DNA of 34,873 bases from Planctomyces sp. (lineage in GTDB: Bacteria; Planctomycetota; Planctomycetia; Planctomycetales; Planctomycetaceae): positions 1 to 34,873 of the forward strand of contig JAIXUU010000379.1 in NCBI GenBank assembly GCA_027483405.1. The letters are read 5' to 3'. This document shows positions 26,806 through 34,202 of the stretch, piece after piece (within the stretch, counting starts at the first letter, position 1; each line of letters opens with the position of its first letter). The notes under the pieces are model-generated. The model did not search any database, was not told where the DNA came from, and saw only the letters and a program-made list of their open reading frames with translations. Made by a program: the position numbers and the translations under genes.

Positions 26806-27879
26806 TTATTTCTCGATCAGCTCCGCATGGAGTTTACCCGTCGCATGTAATTCACGAATGATGTCGATCACATCAGCCGTAGGAACTCGTAACTTGTTAA
26901 GAGCGTCGACCAGGTCTTTCAGTTGCTGAGGAGATTGCCGACCGGAATTTTCGATCAGCCCAATAAACGGGCCCGGTCCAGTCAGTAACGGATCATCAGC
27001 CCCGATCTCGACGACAAAACTTTTATGCGAGATGATCACCGGGCTGATCTCGACTTCACCTGTGACGACGACCGTGCCTGTGCGCGGATTAAGAATCACG
27101 CGTGCCTGGGTGTTGGGTGTATCGATCCCTGATTCCAGCACCTGTGCTATGAACTCCACCGGGTTCTGTCGGTACTGCTGCGGAATCTGGATCTCGACTG
27201 ACCCTGGCCCCGTAGGCTTGGCAATCGTTTTCGCGGCAGATTCAAAGGTGAATTCACTGTTAATCACGCGGGCGACTTCGCTGGCTGTCCAGAAGCTGGC
27301 ATGAGCCGGGTCGATGAGTAACGTGACCAGATCCTGCTGCTTACTCAAAAACAGTGCTGTCACATCCTGCACCAGATCCACCCCTTGCGTGATACGGGCA
27401 CTGGTTGGGCGTGCGGGGTCATCGACCACAATCGCTCCGCCAGCCACACCAATCACGAGTTGATTGCGAGCATCGGCTGTCGTCAACGGTGTGCTGAGAA
27501 GCCTTCCTCCACGAAGGCTTTTGGCCCCCATCACCGCGTTGACGAAGCAATCGATCTTCTGACCTCGCTTGAGACCTGTGCGAGGAATGGTGGCTTCGAC
27601 CATGACAATCGCCACGTTATCTGCATTACGGATTTCCGTATCCAGCACGGGTTGATTCAGCCTGGCCATCGCTGCTCGCAAGGCACGGACTGTGGGTGCA
27701 TTCTTGGCGCCATCACCAGTCCCGGGAAGTCCGACTATCATTCCCAGGCCCGTCAGACGAACTTCCTGCTGCCCCTGCACAGAGCAGATATACTCCAGCC
27801 GCACACGAGCTTCTGCCTGACTGGGCCAGATGGCACAGGCCAGGAGTAGTATTGCAACAGTGGTAGCGAGGCGTGACAT
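26806..27879 (-). CDS. flgI: Flagellar P-ring protein FlgI
   Basis: The 357-residue protein forms the ring around the rod in the peptidoglycan layer. A signal peptide is clear (TVAILLLACAIWPSQAEA, cleavage after AEA). Conserved blocks include LTGLGMIVGLPGTGDG, NADNVAIVMVEATIPRTGLK, MGAKSLRGGRLLSTPL, FIAQVLESGIDTPNTQARVILNPRTGTVVVTGEVEI (shown here in pieces) and the C-terminal LVDALNKLRVPTADVIDII. Length and order match the family. It lies 104 bp from flgH, across a strong inverted repeat. Its presence argues that the cell wall of this organism contains peptidoglycan. Confidence 0.97.
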   Translation of the reverse strand: MSRLATTVAILLLACAIWPSQAEARVRLEYICSVQGQQEVRLTGLGMIVGLPGTGDGAKNAPTVRALRAAMARLNQPVLDTEIRNADNVAIVMVEATIPRTGLKRGQKIDCFVNAVMGAKSLRGGRLLSTPLTTADARNQLVIGVAGGAIVVDDPARPTSARITQGVDLVQDVTALFLSKQQDLVTLLIDPAHASFWTASEVARVINSEFTFESAAKTIAKPTGPGSVEIQIPQQYRQNPVEFIAQVLESGIDTPNTQARVILNPRTGTVVVTGEVEISPVIISHKSFVVEIGADDPLLTGPGPFIGLIENSGRQSPQQLKDLVDALNKLRVPTADVIDIIRELHATGKLHAELIEK

Positions 27880-27906
27880 GGGATTGCCGGGAGTAGTGAG
27901 TTGTAG

Positions 27907-27974
27907 GTTGATGGTTGCGAGTTTGGAAGAAGCTGATGGCGGCTGTTACTAACGAGCAACTCACAACCATCAAC
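27907..27974. repeat. 17-bp inverted repeat in the flgH-flgI gap
   Basis: GTTGATGGTTGCGAGTT (27907-27923) pairs with AACTCACAACCATCAAC (27958-27974) with one mismatch, enclosing 34 nt. A second pair, GATGGCGG (27935-27942) and CCGCCATC (27978-27985), overlaps the flgH stop. It could reduce read-through between the ring genes or be a mobile repeat; no T-tract is present. Confidence 0.55.
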
Positions 27975-27983
27975 TCTCCGCCA

Positions 27984-28682
27984 TCAAAACGGCGAGATGA
28001 TATCCAGTATGTTAGTCCCCCAGTTGGTCTTGGTACTGTTGTAGACCTTACCCTTCTGGGTGCGTTCGATTTTCAGTTCAGCAATATCCTCAGACCTGGC
28101 TGTGCGATTGGGCAAGATCGCCAGTCGATCAATCCGCCCTGCCAGTCGATACTCAAAGAAGTCCTGGTTTGTCCGGATCGATTTACGGGCTTCCAGCACC
28201 ACTGTTCCATTCGGCAGTACATCCACGACTGTCGCCGCAATGTTATAGCTGATCCCTTCCTGATCAGTCAGTTGCCCAATCGTTTGCAATCGATTGTTGA
28301 GGGTGCCCTCAATGGCTGGTGAGTTCTGTGCAGCGGGGAGCAGATTAAAGTTATCCCCGAACCTCACAAAGTCACTTAGCTCGGCTGCATAAGCTCCATT
28401 CCGCTGGCGATTGAATCGGCTGTTGACAATCACTTCCGCCTTCTCATCGACCTGGATGGTGATAATGTCATGAACCTTGATTTCCGGTGGTAATGGAGGT
28501 GGCTCTACATAAATGAGCGAGTAGTCTTCGATGCGGGTGTCAGAAAGAGGTGTGATGATGGGAGGCCCCTGGCATAAAGCCAGTTGCTGCAGTCCCGCCG
28601 TCAAACCTAATGTCGTAATCACACGGACTGTGATCAGCCGGTATGCGAGAAAATGTTTCAAAGCTCGATGTGGCCAACTCAT
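27984..28682 (-). CDS. flgH: Flagellar L-ring protein FlgH
   Basis: The 232-residue protein forms the outer-membrane ring. The family core is visible as VHDIITIQVDEKAEVIVNSRF, GTLNNRLQTIGQLTDQEG, VVDVLPNGTVVLEARKSI and the C-terminal ARSEDIAELKIERTQKGKV. The N-terminus has a hydrophobic stretch (LAYRLITVRVITTLGLTAG) ending LALC-QG; the Cys at about residue 37 could be a lipidation site, but Leu at the preceding position is atypical of a lipobox. The ATG overlaps the flgA stop by 4 nt (ATGA at 28682-28679), so translation is probably coupled. Confidence 0.93.
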   Translation of the reverse strand: MSWPHRALKHFLAYRLITVRVITTLGLTAGLQQLALCQGPPIITPLSDTRIEDYSLIYVEPPPLPPEIKVHDIITIQVDEKAEVIVNSRFNRQRNGAYAAELSDFVRFGDNFNLLPAAQNSPAIEGTLNNRLQTIGQLTDQEGISYNIAATVVDVLPNGTVVLEARKSIRTNQDFFEYRLAGRIDRLAILPNRTARSEDIAELKIERTQKGKVYNSTKTNWGTNILDIISPF

Positions 28683-29950
28683 GGTCTTCCCCCTTGTCGG
28701 CTCGGCGTCGATCTGGTGGGTGGCTCTTCCTGAGGAGAAGTCTTCAACAATTGGACACCCCGCATTTGCGAAGTATTTGCACCTTCGCCACCTGTCGAAG
28801 TGATGGCTGCTTCGTGCCAGCCTGTCGCCACAGCCGTCACCCGTTCACGCACATCATCGAGAGAAACGAGTGTCACTGTCTCACCCCGCGCAGCCGTTGA
28901 AAGGCTTTTGTATTGCCCGCGAATCACAATCCCTTTGACTCGTAATGAGGCTGTTACGATGTCGCCATTTCGAATCAGTGGAGCCGAAGCCAGGTCTTTC
29001 AGATTCACTAACTCACCGGCTTTCGTCGCTCGCCGGCACTCCATACCGATCACTTGCCCGGGTTCAGTGCAGCATTCGGCTTGTGCAGTATCGAGCTTCC
29101 ACATCAGATCACCTTGCTGCACAATTTCGCCCTTCTGCATGGCTCGTCGAAAAGCCACCATGCGAACTTGTGGAGTCAGTTTCAGCTTCAAAGTCACGTT
29201 TTGCGGCTCTGTTCCTTGAGGCGGAATGATCTGGGCATGAATGGCCTGTTCGGGGAGATTCTCAATTTTTTCTGCCAGATATCGAATGGCTGCGCCATCT
29301 GTTACTGCCTGGAGCACAGCTGGAGGTGTGGCTTCATGGGGAGAAATCGTCACAATGGGCATGGCCGCTTCGTCACCCCAGCGAAACTGCTCGCGAAATG
29401 CACTGACCAGTAGGGCTTCCACCTTACCACGATCAACGCGAATCACTGGCTGTGGCTCGACATGCGTTACCTGTTGAATCACTTGCGGCGTGCGTTCTTC
29501 GCCGGTACTGCGAGAAACCACTGCTCGTGCTGAGCCGGAAAATTCGATCCGCGACAGATTGATCCCCATGGCCAGAAGCCGCTGATGAACCTGCAGATGG
29601 TCAAACATCACGGGGCGACCCACTCCCGGCCCTGGCCCTAAAGGGATATTTCCCAAGGTCTCTCGAAATGCATCATCGCTTGAAATGATTTCTGCCACTT
29701 CATTCAAGGTGACAAGTGCATGTGTTGTTGAAACCCGCTCTTTCAAGCTGATGACTGCCGAAGCCTGCGTAACGGTACTCTGGCCGAGCGAGTTGAGAGT
29801 GGATGGTGTCTCAACCTTTGTGACAGGTGGTTCTGCAATGCACGAATTCTGCCAGCTTCCAGCAAGACAGGCACAAATCATCCCAAATGCGATGAATTTC
29901 GCCTGGAGTTGAAAGTGTAGTCGAATTCTTACCGGTATGCAGAGAACCAT
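28679..29950 (-). CDS. flgA: Flagellar P-ring assembly chaperone FlgA
   Basis: The 423-residue periplasmic protein helps FlgI assemble. GGAG is 7 nt before the ATG, and an export signal (FIAFGMICACLAGS) follows. The SAF-type and C-terminal domain is clear: FRRAMQKGEIVQQGDLMWK, VIGMECRRATKAGELVN, and IRNGDIVTASLRVKGIVIRGQYK. Enterobacterial FlgA has about 220 residues; this one is nearly twice as long. Residues about 60-240 form an N-terminal extension of unknown role, and the last 40 residues are Ser/Pro/Thr-rich. It precedes flgH with a 4-nt overlap and follows flgG across a 163-bp repeat-containing gap. Confidence 0.9.
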   Translation of the reverse strand: MVLCIPVRIRLHFQLQAKFIAFGMICACLAGSWQNSCIAEPPVTKVETPSTLNSLGQSTVTQASAVISLKERVSTTHALVTLNEVAEIISSDDAFRETLGNIPLGPGPGVGRPVMFDHLQVHQRLLAMGINLSRIEFSGSARAVVSRSTGEERTPQVIQQVTHVEPQPVIRVDRGKVEALLVSAFREQFRWGDEAAMPIVTISPHEATPPAVLQAVTDGAAIRYLAEKIENLPEQAIHAQIIPPQGTEPQNVTLKLKLTPQVRMVAFRRAMQKGEIVQQGDLMWKLDTAQAECCTEPGQVIGMECRRATKAGELVNLKDLASAPLIRNGDIVTASLRVKGIVIRGQYKSLSTAARGETVTLVSLDDVRERVTAVATGWHEAAITSTGGEGANTSQMRGVQLLKTSPQEEPPTRSTPSRQGGRP

Positions 29951-29974
29951 CCGCGGTCTCCGTGTTGATCTTTA

Positions 29975-30067
29975 ACGTAGGGTGCATGCGAATGCACCAA
30001 TGTATGTTTAGTAAATTGGTTTGAGAGTCTTAAATGGTGCATTCCGTCAGAACTTCATGCACCCTAC
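29975..30067. repeat. Interrupted long inverted repeat between flgG and flgA
   Basis: The left arm starts ACGTAGGGTGCATGCGAATG and ends CACCA (29975-29999). The right arm is TGGTGCATTC (30035-30044), an 11-nt interruption, then CATGCACCCTAC (30056-30067). A shorter related hairpin follows at 30075-30098. No gene lies inside. Confidence 0.55.
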
Positions 30068-30074
30068 CGAATTC

Positions 30075-30098
30075 ACGTAGGGCAGGCTCCTGCCTGCC
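30075..30098. repeat. Short hairpin sharing the ACGTAGGG start
   Basis: ACGTAGGGCAGG begins like the neighbouring repeat at 29975. GGCAGG (30081-30086) pairs with CCTGCC (30093-30098) around loop CTCCTG. It lies 16 bp after the flgG stop and could act as a terminator or mobile repeat. Confidence 0.5.
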
Positions 30099-30113
30099 AA
30101 TTCACTTCATAAG

Positions 30114-30914
30114 TTAGTATCGTCTCAAGTTCGTAATGAGTTGCAGTAACTGATCCGATGCCTGAATCACCTGGCTGTTTAACTCCACGTTACGTTGGGT
30201 TTTAATCAGATCCACCAGTTCGTTGGCAGGTTCCACATTCGAGATTTCCAGAAATCCCTGTCGAATCAAACCCAGTCCCTGATCGCCCGGGTTGCTGATC
30301 AAAGGTTGCCCGGAGGCATCAGTGACCGCATACAAACTCTCGCCTGCCTGATACAAACCTTCGGGATTGATAAATCTTGCGAGTTGAATTTGCCCAACTT
30401 GATTCTGAACTGTCGAACCAGCCTGAATGACTGAGACGATCCCTTCGGCCGAGATGCCAATATCAACCGTGTCAGGCGGGATGTTAATGGGTGGGTCAAT
30501 CAATCGCCCAATGTCGGCTGAGGCGAGGACAACATCACCGTTCGAGTTCACAGTGAATTCGCCGCGCCTTGTATAAAAAAGCTGGTTGTTGCCGCGCACC
30601 ATAAAGAAGCCATCACCCGTGATGGCCATATCCAGTTGTCGCCCCGTCTCCAGCAGTGCTCCCTGAGAGAAGTCGATCTGAGTCCCCGCCACACGCACGC
30701 CCAGACCGGCGGCTGTACCAATGGGTGTGTAATTGCCCAGAGTATCCTGTGTGCCGGGTAGCTTATAGTACTGGTAGTACAGATCTTCAAAATCGGTACG
30801 GGAGCGTTTGAAGCCGTTCGTCCCCGCGTTCGCCAGGTTGTTGGCAATCGTGTCGAGGTTGAACATGTAGGCCTGCATGCCCGAAGCCGCCGTATACATC
30901 GCGCGGTATAGCAT
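30114..30914 (-). CDS. flgG: Flagellar distal rod protein FlgG
   Basis: The 266-residue protein forms the distal rod of the flagellar axle. The N-terminal ANNLANAGTNGFKRSRTDFED carries the flagellar basal-body signature; QGALLETGRQLDMAITGDGFFMV and the C-terminal QGFLEISNVEPANELVDLI with TQRNVELNSQVIQASDQLLQ are typical. Length fits E. coli FlgG (260). AAGGAGG lies 5 nt before the ATG, the strongest ribosome site in the window. flgF ends 82 bp upstream. A repeat-filled gap separates it from flgA downstream. Confidence 0.97.
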   Translation of the reverse strand: MLYRAMYTAASGMQAYMFNLDTIANNLANAGTNGFKRSRTDFEDLYYQYYKLPGTQDTLGNYTPIGTAAGLGVRVAGTQIDFSQGALLETGRQLDMAITGDGFFMVRGNNQLFYTRRGEFTVNSNGDVVLASADIGRLIDPPINIPPDTVDIGISAEGIVSVIQAGSTVQNQVGQIQLARFINPEGLYQAGESLYAVTDASGQPLISNPGDQGLGLIRQGFLEISNVEPANELVDLIKTQRNVELNSQVIQASDQLLQLITNLRRY

Positions 30915-30996
30915 GAGGAACCTCCTTCAGTAAAAATCACTCAGATGATCTGACTACGGACAATTGTCGTTTGTGTTGGCGAACTTTGCGATCGCA

Positions 30997-31767
30997 CTAT
31001 CTACGGGGAATGGCCTGTAGCAATCGCCCCAGCATCTCATCCTGCATACGCATCATGTTTACGTTTGATTCAAACCCACGCGAGACCTCGATCAGTTCGA
31101 GTGTCCCCTGCATCGGGTCGGCATTGGAGGCTTCGACGAATCCTTGCCGAACTCTGGTCTCCGGTGGTGCTTCGGCAACAGGAAGCTTTGTCGAGTACAT
31201 CCCATCACCTCGCTTCTGCAGTTCGGTCAATCGAGTGGGAACCACCACAGCCAACTGACTGATTGGCAAAACGATGCCATTGGGCCCCACTCCCGAAATC
31301 TGGCCATCATCGCCAATCTGCAGGTCAATCATTTCCGGTGGAATGACAATCTCACTGCCATCGGGATCAAGCACTGGAGCACCGGTTCCTGCATGGACCA
31401 GTTGTCCATCGGCATCGAGTTCAAACGAACCGTCTCGGGTTAAAAGTGTTTCGTTCCCCATTTTGAGCTGGTAAAAGCCGTCGCCCAGCAAGGCGGCATC
31501 GGTCGACTTTCCTGTCGGCTTGAGTGATCCTTGCGAAAAGTCGGTAATTGTTCCTTCGAGTGCGACGCCACCAGTTTCCAGATCAATCGTATCAGGGGCT
31601 CTTTGGGGTTCCTGATGTGCGACGTCGTAAGGAAAGTAAGAGCGAAAAACGGCGATATCCGGCTTGAAGGCATTGGTGCCGACGTTGGCCAGATTGTTCG
31701 CCAGCACACCTTGTCGCATAGCCTGCGATTCTGCACCTTGAGCAGAGAGATAGAGGCCGTACAACAT
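30997..31767 (-). CDS. flgF: Flagellar proximal rod protein FlgF
   Basis: The protein of 256 residues from ATG 31767 (AGGT 7 nt upstream) is a rod component paralogous to FlgG. A frame start at 31824 would add 19 residues with no signal and overlaps a hairpin. The N-terminus YGLYLSAQGAESQAMRQGVLANNLANVGTNAFK (given in part: VLANNLANVGTNAFKPD) is the basal-body signature; STDAALLGDGFYQLKMG and the C-terminal RQGFVEASNADPMQGTLELI plus RMQDEMLGRLLQAIPRR complete it. It is the first flagellar gene of this run, so the promoter should lie in the 349 bp before the divergent gene at 32117. Confidence 0.93.
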   Translation of the reverse strand: MLYGLYLSAQGAESQAMRQGVLANNLANVGTNAFKPDIAVFRSYFPYDVAHQEPQRAPDTIDLETGGVALEGTITDFSQGSLKPTGKSTDAALLGDGFYQLKMGNETLLTRDGSFELDADGQLVHAGTGAPVLDPDGSEIVIPPEMIDLQIGDDGQISGVGPNGIVLPISQLAVVVPTRLTELQKRGDGMYSTKLPVAEAPPETRVRQGFVEASNADPMQGTLELIEVSRGFESNVNMMRMQDEMLGRLLQAIPRR

Positions 31768-31801
31768 GGTCTGACCTGCAGATTTCGCCGGAATTTGACC
31801 G

Positions 31802-31820
31802 CTCTCCAACCTTTGGAGAG
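31802..31820 (-). promoter_or_regulatory. Hairpin in the presumed 5' leader of flgF
   Basis: CTCTCCAA (31802-31809) and TTGGAGAG (31813-31820) pair perfectly around CCT. It lies 35-53 nt upstream of the flgF ATG, so it would fold in the leader of the flagellar message if transcription starts upstream. Function unproven. Confidence 0.4.
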
Positions 31821-31931
31821 GCACTTATCTGCAAACATCGACGGTTCCGAGGCGTTAACTTGAGTATAACCGCTACAGATTAACAGCCTCTTTTCGCGAG
31901 CCAGCTGGATTTGAAAATGGCACTCAAACCA

Positions 31932-31963
31932 CAAGTGGTCAAGAAAAGAGCCTTGACCACTTG
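31932..31963. promoter_or_regulatory. Perfect 12-bp inverted repeat between divergent genes
   Basis: CAAGTGGTCAAG (31932-31943) and CTTGACCACTTG (31952-31963) with an 8-nt loop AAAAGAGC. It lies midway between flgF (minus) and the 32117 gene (plus). It lacks a T-tract, so an operator acting on one or both promoters is the preferred reading. Confidence 0.5.
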
Positions 31964-32116
31964 AAAACAGAGCTCTTGCAAACTCAACTGGCGTAACTGG
32001 TGAGAATTTTCCGGTTGATTCCGCCGTTGCAGACGTCAAAAGTTTGCCAGCTTGCCAGTGTGCCTGCTGAACTTGCCTGGTTTTGTGTGTATCCACCTGT
32101 GGAATGTCAGAGTCTC

Positions 32117-34021
32117 ATGAATCTACCTTCGCGACCTTCACGAGCTATCAAAGCGGCCCCCTCGGTGGCTCGCCAGAAACCACTGGTAACAGTTCCATTG
32201 CCGCACGCGACGGTTCTTGAAAACCTGGCGAAGGCTCTTCCCTGGCAGGCGGCGTGGGGGGAAGAAATCTCACAGGCAGTTCGCTCCTCAGCTCTCCCGG
32301 CATGGTTCGAGAAGCAGCGCCAGAAAATGTCTGCTCGTCCTTCTTTCTCCGGCAGGCCGGTATTGAATGAGCCACTCACTGGCTGGACATGGGAAACATT
32401 GGGAGGTTCCACTTCTCATGACGAACTGAGTCGCATGATGGTTGCTTCACCCAAAGCCAAATCCTCACTGCGATCCATTACTCGCATCGGGAAAGTCAAT
32501 CAACCTGCCGCACTGCTGGCGAGCATTGCTGCTACTCGCGCGTTCACTCTGCCGGAATCGCTGGTGGCTCTGGAAACACTCTTCAAGTTCTCAAATGAGA
32601 TTGCTCCCGACGACTTTTCCATCCTCTTTGCGCGGAGTTTTGAATCGTCTCCTCTTGTCATCGATCCACGGCCGGATGTGGTGGCAGCTCAATTCGAAGC
32701 TCACCTTCTGCGCTCTCTGGTCTATGCCGAGACCATAGAAGGGACGGCTGACATGGAGTCAGCCGCCAAGGATCTTGCCAGCGATCTCAAGAGTCATACC
32801 GATACGGATGGCACGCCTCATGCCGAGTTGTTGCCAGTCCTGTCTTCGTGGTTGGCCGTGCATGTCCGGGCTGCCGCGTATGTCAACGCGAAAGCCAGTC
32901 GTCCTGGTAAATGGTCTGGTCGCGTCCGTAATCTCACATCCGGTGCTCATCTCGAATTGCTGGCGGCGGTTCTCGAAGAATCAGCCCGATTGATCCGTCA
33001 AGATGGCCAGATGGCCCACTCGATTCACAAGTTTTCTGCGATTCGACATGTTTATCAGGTTGCCAGCCAGTTCCTGGCATTTCCACCCAAAAGTGCTGCA
33101 CAGGCACTGGCGAAACAGCATACGACAGCCAGTAAAGGGCGATTAGCAGTTGAGACCCGCAGCTCCAGTAGTGAGTTCGCATCCAGCCAGTCCGATTGGG
33201 CACATACAGCGGTACTCAAGGCTGGTTGGGAAGCGACTCAGGCAGCCTGCACCATCGCCTATCATAAGCCGTGGCCCGATGTGGATCTTTCGACGGGAAC
33301 TACAACGCTGATTCGAGGCTCCTGCGGTATCGAAGCCTCGACACCAGCAGGCCAGCTCGAACTCGCCGATGGCTGGTCGTGTGTCTGCTGGAATGCCGAC
33401 GAAGATGGCGATTACGCAGAACTCCAGATGATCGGCCCGGAGCGACTCTTTCTCGAACGACAGAACTATCTGTCTCGCTCTCAAGGTTTCGCCCTCTTCG
33501 GTGAGATTCTGCGTGGCAAATCGACAGGAGAGTATACGCTCAAATCATCACTTCCCATCAGCCCGGAGCTGACAGTTGAAAGTGATCGACTCACTCGCGA
33601 GTGGCAGCTCAAAAAGCAGGGCAAGCTGGTAGGAAGAGTCTTTCCACTGGAACTGCCACAGCAAAAAATCTATTCCACTCCGCATACCGTCGAGCCACAT
33701 GATGGGAACCTGGTGTTCCAATACAAAGCCCAGGGTAAAGCCGTCTATGCTGTTTGCGTTGTTGTCTGGGATGCAAAACTTCTCAAGCGGCCAGCCATCT
33801 GGCGTAAGCTTACTGTCACGGAAGATTCGCGCATTGTCCGCGACGATGAAGGAGTCGGCTATCGACTGCAACTGGGGAGTTTTCAACTCGTCATTTATCG
33901 CAGCTTGAAACCTACTGAGTATCCGCGTGCTGTTCTGGGGCACCATACGGCCAAAGAAACACTGATCGGCAACCTCGATACCAAAACCGGCGATGTTACT
34001 CCACTCCTGCTAGTGGAATAA
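32117..34021 (+). CDS. Large protein of unknown function (possibly heparinase-like architecture)
   Basis: The start at ATG 32117 (634 residues, weak ribosome site GGAATG) is chosen over a GTG at 32000, which would add an unconvincing leader. I do not recognise a family. The first half (to about residue 350) is alpha-helical, with paired helices such as LLASIAATRAFTLPESLVAL and AELLPVLSSWLAVHVRAAAY. The second half (about 385-634) is beta-rich with WSCVCWNADEDGDYAELQM, TREWQLKKQGKLVGRVFPLE and YRLQLGSFQLVIYRSLKP. An alpha-toroid followed by a beta-sandwich is seen in heparinase II/III-type lyases, but no catalytic motif could be confirmed. No signal peptide is obvious. It is divergent from the flagellar run and followed by the 149-bp palindromic element. 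Confidence 0.7.
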   Translation: MNLPSRPSRAIKAAPSVARQKPLVTVPLPHATVLENLAKALPWQAAWGEEISQAVRSSALPAWFEKQRQKMSARPSFSGRPVLNEPLTGWTWETLGGSTSHDELSRMMVASPKAKSSLRSITRIGKVNQPAALLASIAATRAFTLPESLVALETLFKFSNEIAPDDFSILFARSFESSPLVIDPRPDVVAAQFEAHLLRSLVYAETIEGTADMESAAKDLASDLKSHTDTDGTPHAELLPVLSSWLAVHVRAAAYVNAKASRPGKWSGRVRNLTSGAHLELLAAVLEESARLIRQDGQMAHSIHKFSAIRHVYQVASQFLAFPPKSAAQALAKQHTTASKGRLAVETRSSSSEFASSQSDWAHTAVLKAGWEATQAACTIAYHKPWPDVDLSTGTTTLIRGSCGIEASTPAGQLELADGWSCVCWNADEDGDYAELQMIGPERLFLERQNYLSRSQGFALFGEILRGKSTGEYTLKSSLPISPELTVESDRLTREWQLKKQGKLVGRVFPLELPQQKIYSTPHTVEPHDGNLVFQYKAQGKAVYAVCVVVWDAKLLKRPAIWRKLTVTEDSRIVRDDEGVGYRLQLGSFQLVIYRSLKPTEYPRAVLGHHTAKETLIGNLDTKTGDVTPLLLVE

Positions 34022-34053
34022 CGGACGAGGTCCAAACACGTCGATCAAATCTC

Positions 34054-34202
34054 ATACGGATTCCAGTATTCGACTGCGCTCCTTGGTATGGTGTGGTTGG
34101 GGCCAAAAGCCTTCGCGAACCCCCAGTTCGTGCGGAAAAACGCTGGGGGTTCGAAGACTCAACCCCAGCCACCCGCCCGCAGCTGTCTATTGGAATCCGT
34201 AT
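34054..34202. mobile_element. 149-bp palindromic element with 12-bp terminal inverted repeats
   Basis: Ends ATACGGATTCCA (34054-34065) and TGGAATCCGTAT (34191-34202) are perfectly complementary. Inside, GTGGTTGGGG (34093-34102) pairs with CCCCAGCCAC (34163-34172), and CTTCG..AACCCCCAG (34111-34126) with CTGGGGGTTCGAAG (34143-34156), so the centre can fold as one long hairpin. If the end is taken as TACGGATTCCA, the flanks show TCA on both sides (34052-34054 and 34202-34204), a possible 3-bp target duplication. It contains no gene. Its core resembles the repeat at 16492-16529. A MITE is the preferred reading; a large terminator serving both convergent genes is the alternative. Confidence 0.5.

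Noticed and set aside
27385-27849. 154-codon plus-strand frame inside flgI
   Set aside because: Antisense to conserved FlgI blocks and without homology signs.
31803-31819. CsrA-type binding site in the flgF leader hairpin
   Set aside because: The loop on the minus strand reads AGG followed by T, not the GGA expected in a CsrA hairpin loop, so I did not claim CsrA control.
31815-31835. Sigma-54-like promoter (GGCAC...TGC) between the divergent genes
   Set aside because: The spacing between the GG and GC elements is one base too short for the sigma-54 consensus, so it was not accepted.
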